This document shows, one piece after another, positions 6,256 to 13,549 of a DNA stretch of 19,683 nt. Position 1 is the first letter of the stretch; every line of letters starts with the position of its first letter. This DNA is from Lachnospiraceae bacterium UBA3732. GTDB taxonomy: Bacteria; Bacillota; Clostridia; Lachnospirales; Lachnospiraceae. A model generated the notes under the pieces. That model was not told the origin of the DNA. It was given only the letters and a program-made list of their open reading frames with translations, and ran no database searches. The stretch lies in the NCBI GenBank assembly GCA_002372545.1, contig DFHD01000087.1, forward strand, positions 1 through 19,683, written 5' to 3'. The translations under genes and the position numbers were made by a program.

Positions 6256-7218
6256 TTGAAAGCGGTATATCTGGAAGAGGGGGCGGTGAACCGGGGAGAT
6301 ATTTCCCTGGAGCCTGTCACATCCCTTATGGAAACGGTGGTCTTCACCAATACGACGGAAGAGAATAAGTTTGAACATATCGGTGATGCAGAGGTGGTCT
6401 ATACCAATAAGATCATCTTTGACGAAGAAACCTTTGACCGGCTGCCGAATCTGAAATATCTGGGGGTCTGTGCGACGGGTTATAATGTGATCGACCTTGA
6501 AGCGGCGAAGCGGCACGGCGTCCGGGTGACAAATGTTCCGGCCTACAGTACGGAATCAGTGGCCCAGCTGGCCTGGGGACTGATCCTGGAATGTGCGGAT
6601 AGAATAGGTTTACATAACGAAAGTGTACGCGCAGGAGACTGGATCCGTTCGGAAAACTTCTGTTACTGGCTTTCACCGGTGATGGAGCTGGCCGGAAAGA
6701 CGCTGGGCATTATCGGTTACGGAAACATTGGAAGGAGAGTGGCTGAGATCGGTCTCGCCTTTCATATGCATGTGCTGGTTTATACGGCTCATCCGGAAAA
6801 AAGAGAAGGTAACGGCGCGGCATCGCTCCGGTTTGTTTCTCTGGATGAGGTCTTCCGGGAGGCGGATGTGATCAGTCTGCACTGTCCGCTTGTTCCGGAA
6901 ACCGCAGAGCTTATCAGAAAAGAGAATCTGGAGAAAATGAAAAAGGGCGTGGTTCTGATCAATGTGTCCAGAGGGGGTCTTGTGAATGAGGCGGATCTGG
7001 CAGAGGCTCTCCGCAGCGGAAGGGTAGCGGCTGCAGGAGCGGACGTTGTGGCAGCGGAGCCCATGGCGGCGGATAATCCGCTTTTCGGGGCGCCCAATAT
7101 CTGTATCACGCCGCATATGGCCTGGGCAAGCGTGGAGGCGAGGCGCCGGCTCATCGGGACGGTTGCGGATAACTGCAGAGCATTTCTCCGGGGGGAAGAG
7201 CAAAATGTGATAGCCTGA
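6256..7218 (+). CDS. NAD(P)-dependent D-2-hydroxyacid dehydrogenase (glycerate dehydrogenase-like)
   Basis: This cytoplasmic oxidoreductase interconverts a 2-keto acid and a D-2-hydroxy acid; its relatives reduce hydroxypyruvate or glyoxylate. It shows the Rossmann motif GYGNIG (residues 154-159), the catalytic set R239 in NVSRGG, E268 in VAAEP and H287 in TPHMAW, and the TPH-AWAS-EARRR ending typical of the glycerate dehydrogenase branch. A TTG start at 6256 is preferred: GGAGG lies 7 bases upstream and the protein then begins LKAVYLEEG, where family members begin, giving 320 residues. An in-frame ATG at 6181 would add 25 residues with no family counterpart and has a poor ribosome binding site. 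The gene lies 180 bases upstream of a lactonase-like gene, which may hint at sugar-acid metabolism. The substrate is not determined. Confidence 0.85.
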   Translation: MKAVYLEEGAVNRGDISLEPVTSLMETVVFTNTTEENKFEHIGDAEVVYTNKIIFDEETFDRLPNLKYLGVCATGYNVIDLEAAKRHGVRVTNVPAYSTESVAQLAWGLILECADRIGLHNESVRAGDWIRSENFCYWLSPVMELAGKTLGIIGYGNIGRRVAEIGLAFHMHVLVYTAHPEKREGNGAASLRFVSLDEVFREADVISLHCPLVPETAELIRKENLEKMKKGVVLINVSRGGLVNEADLAEALRSGRVAAAGADVVAAEPMAADNPLFGAPNICITPHMAWASVEARRRLIGTVADNCRAFLRGEEQNVIA

Positions 7219-7398
7219 GTCAGGCTGAGAAGCAGGTGGAAAAAACGGTGAAAAAAACGGAGAGGCTGTAGAAAACTGGGAGGCCGGAGAGTCTATAAAA
7301 AAGAAAAATACGGGACAGCCTGATCAGCAGGAAACAAGGTGAAGACGGTAACTGCGAACGGAAATAGACGGTGGCAGATGAATCAGGGGAGGATAAGC

Positions 7399-8706
7399 AT
7401 GGAGGTTCAGACAGAGATACTCGTAAAGGAAAAGCATCTTCTGGGGGAAAGCCCTTTTTATGATCCCCGGAGTAAAACCTTCACCTGGGTGGATATTCTT
7501 CGCGGAGAGTTCTGGAGACTCAGCGAAACCGGGGAGAAAACCTGCTTCGCGCTTGGACAGCCTGTCGGAGCGGCGGTGCCGGCCGGGAAGAAAAATGCGG
7601 AAAAGGCGTTTTCTTATGTTCTGGCCGCGAAAGACGGCCTGTATCTCTGGCAGAAGGATGAAGCTTCTCTTCTCTATGCTCTAAAAGATATATATCAGGA
7701 CTGGCAGAGGTCCAATGACGCCAAGGCGGATCCTGCGGGCAGACTCTGGTTCGGTTCCTCCTGCGCGGATGATGACCATGCTCCGGCGGGGAATCTTTAC
7801 CGGTATGAGGGGAATGAAGCTGTGCTCATGCAGGCCGGAACAAAGATCGCCAACGGGATGGTCTGGAGCAGTGACCGGAAATCCTTTTATTTCGCGGATT
7901 CCGAAGAGCATGCCGTCTTTGTCTACGATTATGACCTGTGGACGGGAAATATCAAAAACCGGTGGGTCCTCTTCACGGTAGAGAATGGTGTGCCGGACGG
8001 AATGTGCATAGATACGGAGGATAATCTCTGGCTGGCTGTCTGGGGAGGCAGCCGGGTGGAAAAGCGTTCCGGCAGAACAGGAGAGCTTCTGGATGTGATC
8101 AGCCTCCCTGCCGTGCAGGTGACATCCTGCTGCTTTGGCGGTGAAAAAATGGATATGCTGTATATCACCTCTGCGGCTACCGGGCTTACAGGTGAAGCGG
8201 ACGGCTGTGTTTTCCGCTGCCGGGTGGGAGCAAGAGGAAAGGCGCCGGACTACTTCAAAGTAGACCCATACAGGTTTTACGGCTGGCAGGAAGCGCTGGT
8301 TCCTGCACGCACAGACGGCTTTCCGGGTGTGGATACGCCCAGGGAAATGTATGATATCCTCTCCGGTATCTGGTGTGCCGCAACCTGCGCGCCCAGAATG
8401 CGGGATGAGTGGAAGGCGGACAATCCTACATTCGGACAGTGCTCCATCACAGCCTTTCTGGTACAGGATATCTTCGGCGGAGAGGTTCGCGGCATCCTGA
8501 GGCCGGGAGGAAATTATCACTGCTATAATGTGGTGGACGGCCATGTCTTCGATCTTACGAGCGAACAGTTCGGGGATGAGATCCTGGACTATCGGGATAA
8601 CCCCATTCAGCTTCGTGAGGTGCATTTTGCCAAAGAGGAAAAGCGCCAGAGATATTTCATACTGAAAGAAAAGCTGAGAGAATATTGCGAAAGAAGATCT
8701 ATATAA
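7399..8706 (+). CDS. SMP-30/gluconolactonase-like protein fused to a YunG-like domain
   Basis: This is a two-part protein of 435 residues. Residues 1 to about 290 form an SMP-30/gluconolactonase six-bladed propeller: metal ligands E17 (LLGES), N106 (SNDAKADPAGRLWFG), N152 (IANGMVW) and D200 (VPDGMCID) sit at the spacing known for the family, so a metal-dependent sugar lactonase is likely. Residues about 310-405 are a separate domain resembling the YunG family: W325 (GIWCAAT), C348 (NPTFGQCSITAFLVQD), H374 (NYHCYN) and D385 (FDLTSEQF). These could form a Cys-His-Asp site as in papain- or transglutaminase-like folds, but that is inference. A lysine-rich helix ends the protein. The ATG at 7399 has GGGGAGG 6 bases upstream; a GTG at 7339 is possible but poorly supported. 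No signal peptide is seen. I do not know the function of the fusion. Confidence 0.85.
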   Translation: MEVQTEILVKEKHLLGESPFYDPRSKTFTWVDILRGEFWRLSETGEKTCFALGQPVGAAVPAGKKNAEKAFSYVLAAKDGLYLWQKDEASLLYALKDIYQDWQRSNDAKADPAGRLWFGSSCADDDHAPAGNLYRYEGNEAVLMQAGTKIANGMVWSSDRKSFYFADSEEHAVFVYDYDLWTGNIKNRWVLFTVENGVPDGMCIDTEDNLWLAVWGGSRVEKRSGRTGELLDVISLPAVQVTSCCFGGEKMDMLYITSAATGLTGEADGCVFRCRVGARGKAPDYFKVDPYRFYGWQEALVPARTDGFPGVDTPREMYDILSGIWCAATCAPRMRDEWKADNPTFGQCSITAFLVQDIFGGEVRGILRPGGNYHCYNVVDGHVFDLTSEQFGDEILDYRDNPIQLREVHFAKEEKRQRYFILKEKLREYCERRSI

Positions 8707-8744
8707 GACGGGGAATCGGAAGGAAAAACGGTGGAGTCGGAGCT

Positions 8745-8782
8745 CTGCCTGAACGCCCGGAGCCTTGCGGTGCCGGAGGCAG
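8745..8782 (+). other. GC-rich dyad after the lactonase gene
   Basis: CTGCCT (8745-8750) pairs with AGGCAG (8777-8782), and inside it CCGG (8757-8760) pairs with CCGG (8773-8776). No T-run follows, so it is not a standard terminator. It may still shorten or protect the transcript end. The adjoining stretch up to 8811 has nothing else recognisable. Confidence 0.3.
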
Positions 8783-8811
8783 TGCGCGCAGTCGATAAAC
8801 GCTGAAAAAGA

Positions 8812-8841
8812 TTGCCAAATCCATTGGTTTTGAGATATAAT
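8812..8841 (+). promoter_or_regulatory. Promoter of the HD-GYP gene
   Basis: TTGCCA (8812-8817), an 18-base spacer and a perfect TATAAT (8836-8841). The leader to the ATG at 8924 would be about 75 bases. Confidence 0.75.
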
Positions 8842-8923
8842 ATGATAAGCAGGGGTATCTGTTCAATCATGAACGGCTACCGGAGAGTGGAATGTTGCCG
8901 TTAATAAAAATGCGGAGGTATTT

Positions 8924-10297
8924 ATGGGGAAAAAGATTACCAATATTCGTGCAGTGGCGGGGGCGTGTGCCAATGCGATGAATATTCTTCATGGAGGCGA
9001 AAACCAGTACCATCAGCAGGTTGCTTATCTGGCTGTGCGGATGGCCGATGAGCTCGGCTTTAATGAGAGGGAACGCGAGGAGATCATCCTGGCATCCTTC
9101 CTGCATGACTGCGGAAGAGTGTTCCTTCCGGATGACCGGGAGTATTCGTTCCGGGATCTGGCCCAGGCAGGACTGAATCTGGTGGGGGATATCGGTATCC
9201 TTCAGTTTGTCCGCCGGATGTTTCTGGCCGGTCAGACAGAATATAAGGGTGAACCGGCGTTTGAAAGTCTTTCGACCGAGGCGCGTTACGCAGCGGTGAT
9301 CGACCTGGCAAGACGGGTGCCGCTTATGCTTTCGAAGGAGGACGCTGCGCTGAACCAGGTAATGGATATCTGTGACAGCATATCCGATCTGGCGGGAGAA
9401 GAGCTTCAGGTATGGGCTGTAGAGTGCTTCCTCCGGGTGGCGAAGACAGAATACTTCTGGATGGATATCCTGCATCAGCCGGAGGCTGTGCTGAACTTCC
9501 TTCCGGCTGGTAATACGATGACAGATGACGAGGTGATCGAGCTCAGCTTTTTCATGTCCAGAGTGATCGATTTCCGAAGCTCCTATACGGCGGCGCATTC
9601 CGTGGGCGTTGCCATTTCCGCAGTACGTCTTGCGGAGATCCTGGGGATGTCCGAGGATGAATGCAAGATGATGCTGATCGCAGGTTATCTGCATGATGTA
9701 GGTAAGCTGAAGGTGCCGAAGGCAATCCTGGAAAAGGGAGACAAACTGACCGACCAGGAATTCAATATCGTAAAGGAATATGCATATTATACGCACCTTC
9801 TTCTGAAGGAGATTCCCGGCTTCGAACAGATCGGCCGCTGGGCAGCACTTCATCATGAACGGCTGAACGGCTTCGGCTATCCCTTCGGGCTAAAGGCAGA
9901 CGACATCCCCATGGGAGCAAGGATCCTGGCGGTTGCGGATATCTTTTCCGCAGTTACGGAAGTCAGAGCGTACCGGCCCAGCATGGAAAAGGACGGCGTC
10001 ATCCGTACGCTGAAGGAAAGTCTGGACAACGGTGCGCTGCCGAAGAGCATCGTTGAGATCATGATGCAGAATTATGATGATATCTTTGCCAAGCGTGATG
10101 AGGCGGTGAAGAAGGAGCTTGCCCGTTATATTGCCTCCACAGTGGAAAGCGATGAGGAGGAAAAGAAAGAAGAAAAAGAGGAAGAAAGGGAGGAATCCTC
10201 CTTTGCATCCGAAGCTGCCGGCATGCCGGCCTTTGAAGATGAGGCTGAAGAGGAAAGTGTCGGAGAAGCAGATCAGGAAGAGGGTAAAGAAGAATAA
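8924..10297 (+). CDS. Tandem HD / HD-GYP domain protein, probable cyclic-dinucleotide phosphodiesterase
   Basis: A cytoplasmic protein of 457 residues with two HD-superfamily domains. The N-terminal domain (about 20-170) keeps H30 and H61-D62 (FLHDCGR). The C-terminal domain (about 190-390) is a full HD-GYP: H in YTAAHS, H257-D258 in YLHDVGKLKVP, H in YYTHLL, H310-H311-E in HHERLNGFGYP with G318-Y319-P320, and D in ARILAVADIFSA. HD-GYP proteins hydrolyse c-di-GMP or related cyclic dinucleotides using a metal centre; activity here is inferred from intact ligands. No membrane or receiver domain is visible, so the N-terminal HD may be the sensor. The last ~55 residues are almost entirely Glu/Asp/Lys and Ser. 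The start has GGAGG 5 bases upstream. It has its own promoter and terminator. Confidence 0.88.
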   Translation: MGKKITNIRAVAGACANAMNILHGGENQYHQQVAYLAVRMADELGFNEREREEIILASFLHDCGRVFLPDDREYSFRDLAQAGLNLVGDIGILQFVRRMFLAGQTEYKGEPAFESLSTEARYAAVIDLARRVPLMLSKEDAALNQVMDICDSISDLAGEELQVWAVECFLRVAKTEYFWMDILHQPEAVLNFLPAGNTMTDDEVIELSFFMSRVIDFRSSYTAAHSVGVAISAVRLAEILGMSEDECKMMLIAGYLHDVGKLKVPKAILEKGDKLTDQEFNIVKEYAYYTHLLLKEIPGFEQIGRWAALHHERLNGFGYPFGLKADDIPMGARILAVADIFSAVTEVRAYRPSMEKDGVIRTLKESLDNGALPKSIVEIMMQNYDDIFAKRDEAVKKELARYIASTVESDEEEKKEEKEEEREESSFASEAAGMPAFEDEAEEESVGEADQEEGKEE

Positions 10298-10306
10298 TGA
10301 AAATGA

Positions 10307-10334
10307 GCGGAAGGAAGTCCCCTTCCGCTTTTTT
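10307..10334 (+). terminator. Rho-independent terminator of the HD-GYP gene
   Basis: Stem GCGGAAGG (10307-10314) with CCTTCCGC (10321-10328), a 6-base loop, then six T's (10329-10334). It lies 10 bases after the stop codon. Confidence 0.9.
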
Positions 10335-10347
10335 CAGAAGCTTCGCG

Positions 10348-10356
10348 TGTTATAAT
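10348..10356 (+). promoter_or_regulatory. Possible extended -10 promoter of the serpin gene
   Basis: TGTTATAAT is a perfect TATAAT with the TGn extension; no good -35 is visible because the T-run of the upstream terminator occupies that place. Use of this promoter would give a leader of about 270 bases. Confidence 0.5.
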
Positions 10357-10632
10357 TTGTGCCTGGCAAGGATAGTACATCGATTCTTAAATAACCGGAT
10401 CAAATGCTTGCCTGTTCAGCCTGAATTTATGTGTTTTTTCTGCATATACCCCACCTTCTGAAAAGTTACAGATTACCATAAAAACACTGCCGTCCTGCGT
10501 ATACATAGATATGAAGGGCTCACACAGGGATGAAAAACCAGGCTGAGGTTTTTGAAACTAAAAAACGGAACAATGAAAATGCCCGGATGGGAGATTTCAT
10601 CATGAGAACACGTGAAGCAGGGAGGAAATGAG
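10357..10632 (+). other. Long gene-free serpin leader with competing hairpins
   Basis: With the upstream terminator this is a 335-base stretch without a gene. It holds a hairpin AAAAACC-AGGCTGA-GGTTTTT (10533-10553) whose 7-base loop belongs to CAGGCTGA (10539-10546), fully complementary to TCAGCCTG at 10416-10423. The two pairings exclude or pseudoknot each other. The GGTTTTT arm could also act as a weak terminator. No known riboswitch class is recognised, and no convincing small reading frame with a ribosome binding site is seen. Confidence 0.35.
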
Positions 10633-12114
10633 ATGAGAAGAAGAAAGATGGCTGCGGCAGTGGCAATGGCCTTTTGCCTTGCGCTTTCCGGCTGCGGAGA
10701 GCAAAAGAAGGATGGGGCGGAAAATACTGTGGCCGAAAGTTCAGAGGCGGGAAGCGCGGACGATACTGAAAGCACAGAAGTGGCCGGAAGTACAGAGGAT
10801 GATAATGGGGATGCCGGTAAGATCATGGATAATACCGGAGAAGAAAGTACGGAAGATATGAAAAATAATGATTTTAAGGATGATTATAACCCCAAGGTAC
10901 AGAATCTTGCTGCGGATGCGGATGTGCAGGCGGCTGAGGTCAGCTTTGACCGGTGGAATGAGGAACATGACGAACAGGATGAGGTTGTGCTTCCCGAAGA
11001 TTACGAGGAAATGGACAGGGCTGCCCTTCGGCTTATGCGCGCCTGCCTGGAAAGTGAAGGAGAGGGAAAGAATGTGCTGATCTCGCCCCTATCCATTGAT
11101 CTTGCGCTTGGCATGACCGCTAATGCGGCCCGCGGCACAACCCTTTCGGAAATGGAAAATGTCATCGGCGGGGATCGCGGAATCGACCGGATCAACCGCA
11201 GCCTGCGTTTTCTGACCATGCGTATGGAGGAAAGCAGCGAGGTAAAATGGAATGTGGCTAATTCCATCTGGATCAATAAGGATGATCCGGATCTCGTTCG
11301 GCTGAAGGATGAATATCTGCAGGCCGTTGGCAGGTATTACGCGCCGGAATTATATGCGCTTCCCTTTGATGAAGCGGCCGGAGAGGAAATCAATGCCTGG
11401 GTGAATCATGAGACCCTTGGCATGATCCCGAAGCTTCTTGATGGCGCGCCGCAGGGGAATCTGCACCTCATCAATGCAGTGGCCTTTGAAGGAGAGTGGG
11501 GAGAACCCTACAAGGAAGAGGATGTTCTGGAGGATCAGGACTTCCATCAGGCTGACGGTACGGTTTCCGGAGTGAACATGCTCTGCAGCAAAGAAAGCGG
11601 CTACTTCACACTGGAGGGCGGACTCGGTTTTGTCCGGTATTATAAGGGCTATAATTACGGCTTTGTGGGTATTCTTCCGGCGGAAGGGGAAACCCCGGAG
11701 GAGCTTATCCGGAAGATCGTGGACAACCGCGACAGCTTTTGCCGGGCGGTGGATAATATCCAGTCCGGCGAGGTATATGTCAAAATCCCGGAGTTTAAAC
11801 AGGAATATGAAAACGAGCTTTCCGATGAGCTGCAGAGTGTGGGGATGAACGATGCATTTTTCAATGCGGATTTTTCCGGCTTCAGCGAGGATCATGAGCT
11901 GTACATCAGTGCGGTTCTGCATAAGACCTTCATCAATGTTAACCGTGAGGGTACAGAGGCGGCGGCTGTAACGGATGTGATGATCAATGCAGCCGTTATG
12001 CCGTCCGAAGATGAACCGGTTTATATCACGCTTGACAGGCCGTTTGTTTATGCCATCATCGACGGCAGCACAGATATGCCGCTCTTCCTCGGGATACAGA
12101 ATACCGTAAATTAA
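10633..12114 (+). CDS. Lipoprotein serpin (serine protease inhibitor)
   Basis: This 493-residue surface lipoprotein has a basic N-terminus, a hydrophobic stretch and the lipobox LSGC with C21 as the lipidated residue. A disordered Ser/Glu/Asp/Gly-rich linker follows (about 25-100). The serpin domain runs from about 105 to the end: NVLISPLSIDLALGMTANAARGTTLSEM, a shutter-like LHLINAVAFEGEW, and the final DRPFVYAIID. Serpins trap serine or cysteine proteases through an exposed reactive loop. The hinge EGTEAAAVT (439-447) has the small residues needed for loop insertion, so it is probably inhibitory. Counting from alpha-1-antitrypsin, P1-P1' would be A454-V455, suggesting an elastase-like target. 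The ATG at 10633 is chosen because GGGAGG lies 7 bases upstream; a GTG at 10612 precedes that site. Confidence 0.92.
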   Translation: MRRRKMAAAVAMAFCLALSGCGEQKKDGAENTVAESSEAGSADDTESTEVAGSTEDDNGDAGKIMDNTGEESTEDMKNNDFKDDYNPKVQNLAADADVQAAEVSFDRWNEEHDEQDEVVLPEDYEEMDRAALRLMRACLESEGEGKNVLISPLSIDLALGMTANAARGTTLSEMENVIGGDRGIDRINRSLRFLTMRMEESSEVKWNVANSIWINKDDPDLVRLKDEYLQAVGRYYAPELYALPFDEAAGEEINAWVNHETLGMIPKLLDGAPQGNLHLINAVAFEGEWGEPYKEEDVLEDQDFHQADGTVSGVNMLCSKESGYFTLEGGLGFVRYYKGYNYGFVGILPAEGETPEELIRKIVDNRDSFCRAVDNIQSGEVYVKIPEFKQEYENELSDELQSVGMNDAFFNADFSGFSEDHELYISAVLHKTFINVNREGTEAAAVTDVMINAAVMPSEDEPVYITLDRPFVYAIIDGSTDMPLFLGIQNTVN

Positions 12115-12117
12115 GAC

Positions 12118-12194
12118 CGGACGGGGCCGTCCGCAGGAAGAGAAAGAATCGTCCGGTAGGACTCCCCGGAGAAGAGTGGGCTGTCCCGGGACAG
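12118..12194 (+). other. Two GC-rich dyads between serpin and radical SAM genes
   Basis: CGGACG-GGGC-CGTCCG (12118-12133) is a hairpin just after the serpin stop with no T-run. CTGTCCCGGGACAG (12181-12194) is a perfect 14-bp palindrome 16 bases before the next ATG. The first may stabilise the serpin mRNA end; the second could be an operator or a hairpin near the start. Neither role is established. Confidence 0.35.
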
Positions 12195-12210
12195 GTGGAA
12201 AGGCTGGAAG

Positions 12211-13344
12211 ATGACACTAAAGCAATATGAAAACTGCAGGCTCTGTCCGAGGCAGTGCGGAAAGAACAGAAGCGCGGAAACCGGCTTCTGCGGAGCAACG
12301 GATGAGATCAGGGCGGCCAGAGCCGCCCTTCATCTGTGGGAGGAACCGGTGATTTCCGGAAAGAACGGCTCCGGAACGATCTTTTTCTGCGGCTGCAGCA
12401 TGGCCTGTGTATATTGTCAGAACCGGGAGATCAGCCGCCCGCAGTTAAAGGAGGAATTTCGGGCAGATACGAAGGCGTATGAGCAGGATGCCCGGGAAGT
12501 TTTTCATCTGAGGGATGAAAACTACGGGTTTAAGGGACGGGTGATCAGTCCGGAGCGTCTGACAGAGATATTCTATGAACTGGAGGAAAAGGGTGCCAAT
12601 AATATCAATCTGGTGACGGGAGATATTTATCTGCCGTCTCTTTTCCTGTCTATTGACCGGGCAAAAAAGCAGGGCTTTTCCCTGCCCTTTATTCTGAATA
12701 CATCCTCTTATATCCGGACGGAGAGCCTGAAGGAAATGGACGGACTCATCGATATTTATCTTGCGGACATGAAATACATCCGGGAGGAGGATGCTGTTCG
12801 TTACAGCAAGGCTCCCGGCTATGTGGAGGCGGCTAAGGCGTCTATCCGGGAGATGGTGCGCCAGCAGCCGGAGTGTGTTTTTAATGAAGCCGCTGACATG
12901 GATCTTGCCGGTTGTAGAGGAAAAAGCTTTGCACAGAAAGATGCTAGGTCAGACAGTTCTTCGTTAAGGAAAAGAGGAGGAGCTTCGCAGAAGGAGAAAA
13001 CGAAAAAGCTCTTGAAGAAGGGCGTGATCGTCCGGCATCTGCTCCTGCCCGGAATGCTGATCCAGGCCAAAATGATCGTGAATTACCTCTATAAAACCTA
13101 CGGGGACAGCATCTTTCTCAGTCTGATGAACCAGTATACGCCGGATGTGAAAAGCCTGCGGAAGGATTATCCGGAGATCGCGCGAAAAGTGACAGCGTAT
13201 GAATATAAGAGCCTTCTGGACTACGCGGCAGCTCTTGGTGTGACAAAGGGGTTTATGCAGGTGGGAGAAACGGCGGAGGAGAGCTTTATTCCCGAATTTG
13301 ACTGCAGGGGAATTATAAAGGAATCGGAACAACAGACCAGATGA
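12211..13344 (+). CDS. PflX-like radical SAM protein with two insertions
   Basis: A cytoplasmic radical S-adenosylmethionine enzyme of the PflA-related PflX group, 377 residues. The N-terminal Cys set C9-x2-C12-x3-C16 and C27 in TGFCG is characteristic of this group. The [4Fe-4S] motif is C62-x3-C66-x2-C69 in GCSMACVYCQN. Family landmarks follow in order: EKGANNINLVTGD, NTSSYIRTE, IDIYLADMKY, KGVIVRHLLLPG and SLMNQYTP. Two stretches are extra relative to the usual protein: about 30 residues near 78-110 and about 40 lysine/serine-rich residues near 226-268, both between conserved elements. The name reflects similarity to pyruvate formate-lyase activases, but no glycyl radical enzyme or AmmeMemo partner gene is in the window, so the substrate is unknown. 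The start has AAAGG 7 bases upstream. Confidence 0.87.
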   Translation: MTLKQYENCRLCPRQCGKNRSAETGFCGATDEIRAARAALHLWEEPVISGKNGSGTIFFCGCSMACVYCQNREISRPQLKEEFRADTKAYEQDAREVFHLRDENYGFKGRVISPERLTEIFYELEEKGANNINLVTGDIYLPSLFLSIDRAKKQGFSLPFILNTSSYIRTESLKEMDGLIDIYLADMKYIREEDAVRYSKAPGYVEAAKASIREMVRQQPECVFNEAADMDLAGCRGKSFAQKDARSDSSSLRKRGGASQKEKTKKLLKKGVIVRHLLLPGMLIQAKMIVNYLYKTYGDSIFLSLMNQYTPDVKSLRKDYPEIARKVTAYEYKSLLDYAAALGVTKGFMQVGETAEESFIPEFDCRGIIKESEQQTR

Positions 13345-13549
13345 AGGAGTGGAAGAGCCGGGCGGCTGACATGAAACTGTATTCTGGCAAGGGCAGGATA
13401 CACTTTATGTTTGCGCATCGCCCCGGAATTCGCAAAATAAGATGAAAAAATGAAGGGAATATGATACAATTTGAAGCGCGTCCGATATTTTTTGATACAA
13501 CTGACAGGCAGATGAAGGCGTACATATCATGCAGAAAAGGAGTACACAG

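Noticed and set aside
7212..7323. AGCCTGA-G-TCAGGCT and a distant TCAGGCTG/CAGCCTGA pair around the dehydrogenase stop as a terminator
   Set aside because: The local hairpin has a five-base stem without a T-run and the long-range pair spans about 90 bases; neither is a credible terminator.
7681..8625. A 314-codon minus-strand open frame opposite the SMP-30 fusion gene
   Set aside because: The plus-strand gene has all catalytic residues of its family, while the antisense frame shows no motif; it is a by-product of plus-strand codon bias.
8867..9856. A 329-codon minus-strand open frame opposite the HD-GYP gene
   Set aside because: It would overlap the HD-GYP promoter and coding region and shows no domain. 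The plus-strand protein has two intact HD motifs.
13345..13549. Promoter for the M16C peptidase
   Set aside because: TATGATACAAT (around 13460) and TGATACAAC (around 13493) look like -10 boxes, but neither has a good -35 at normal spacing, so I did not list one.
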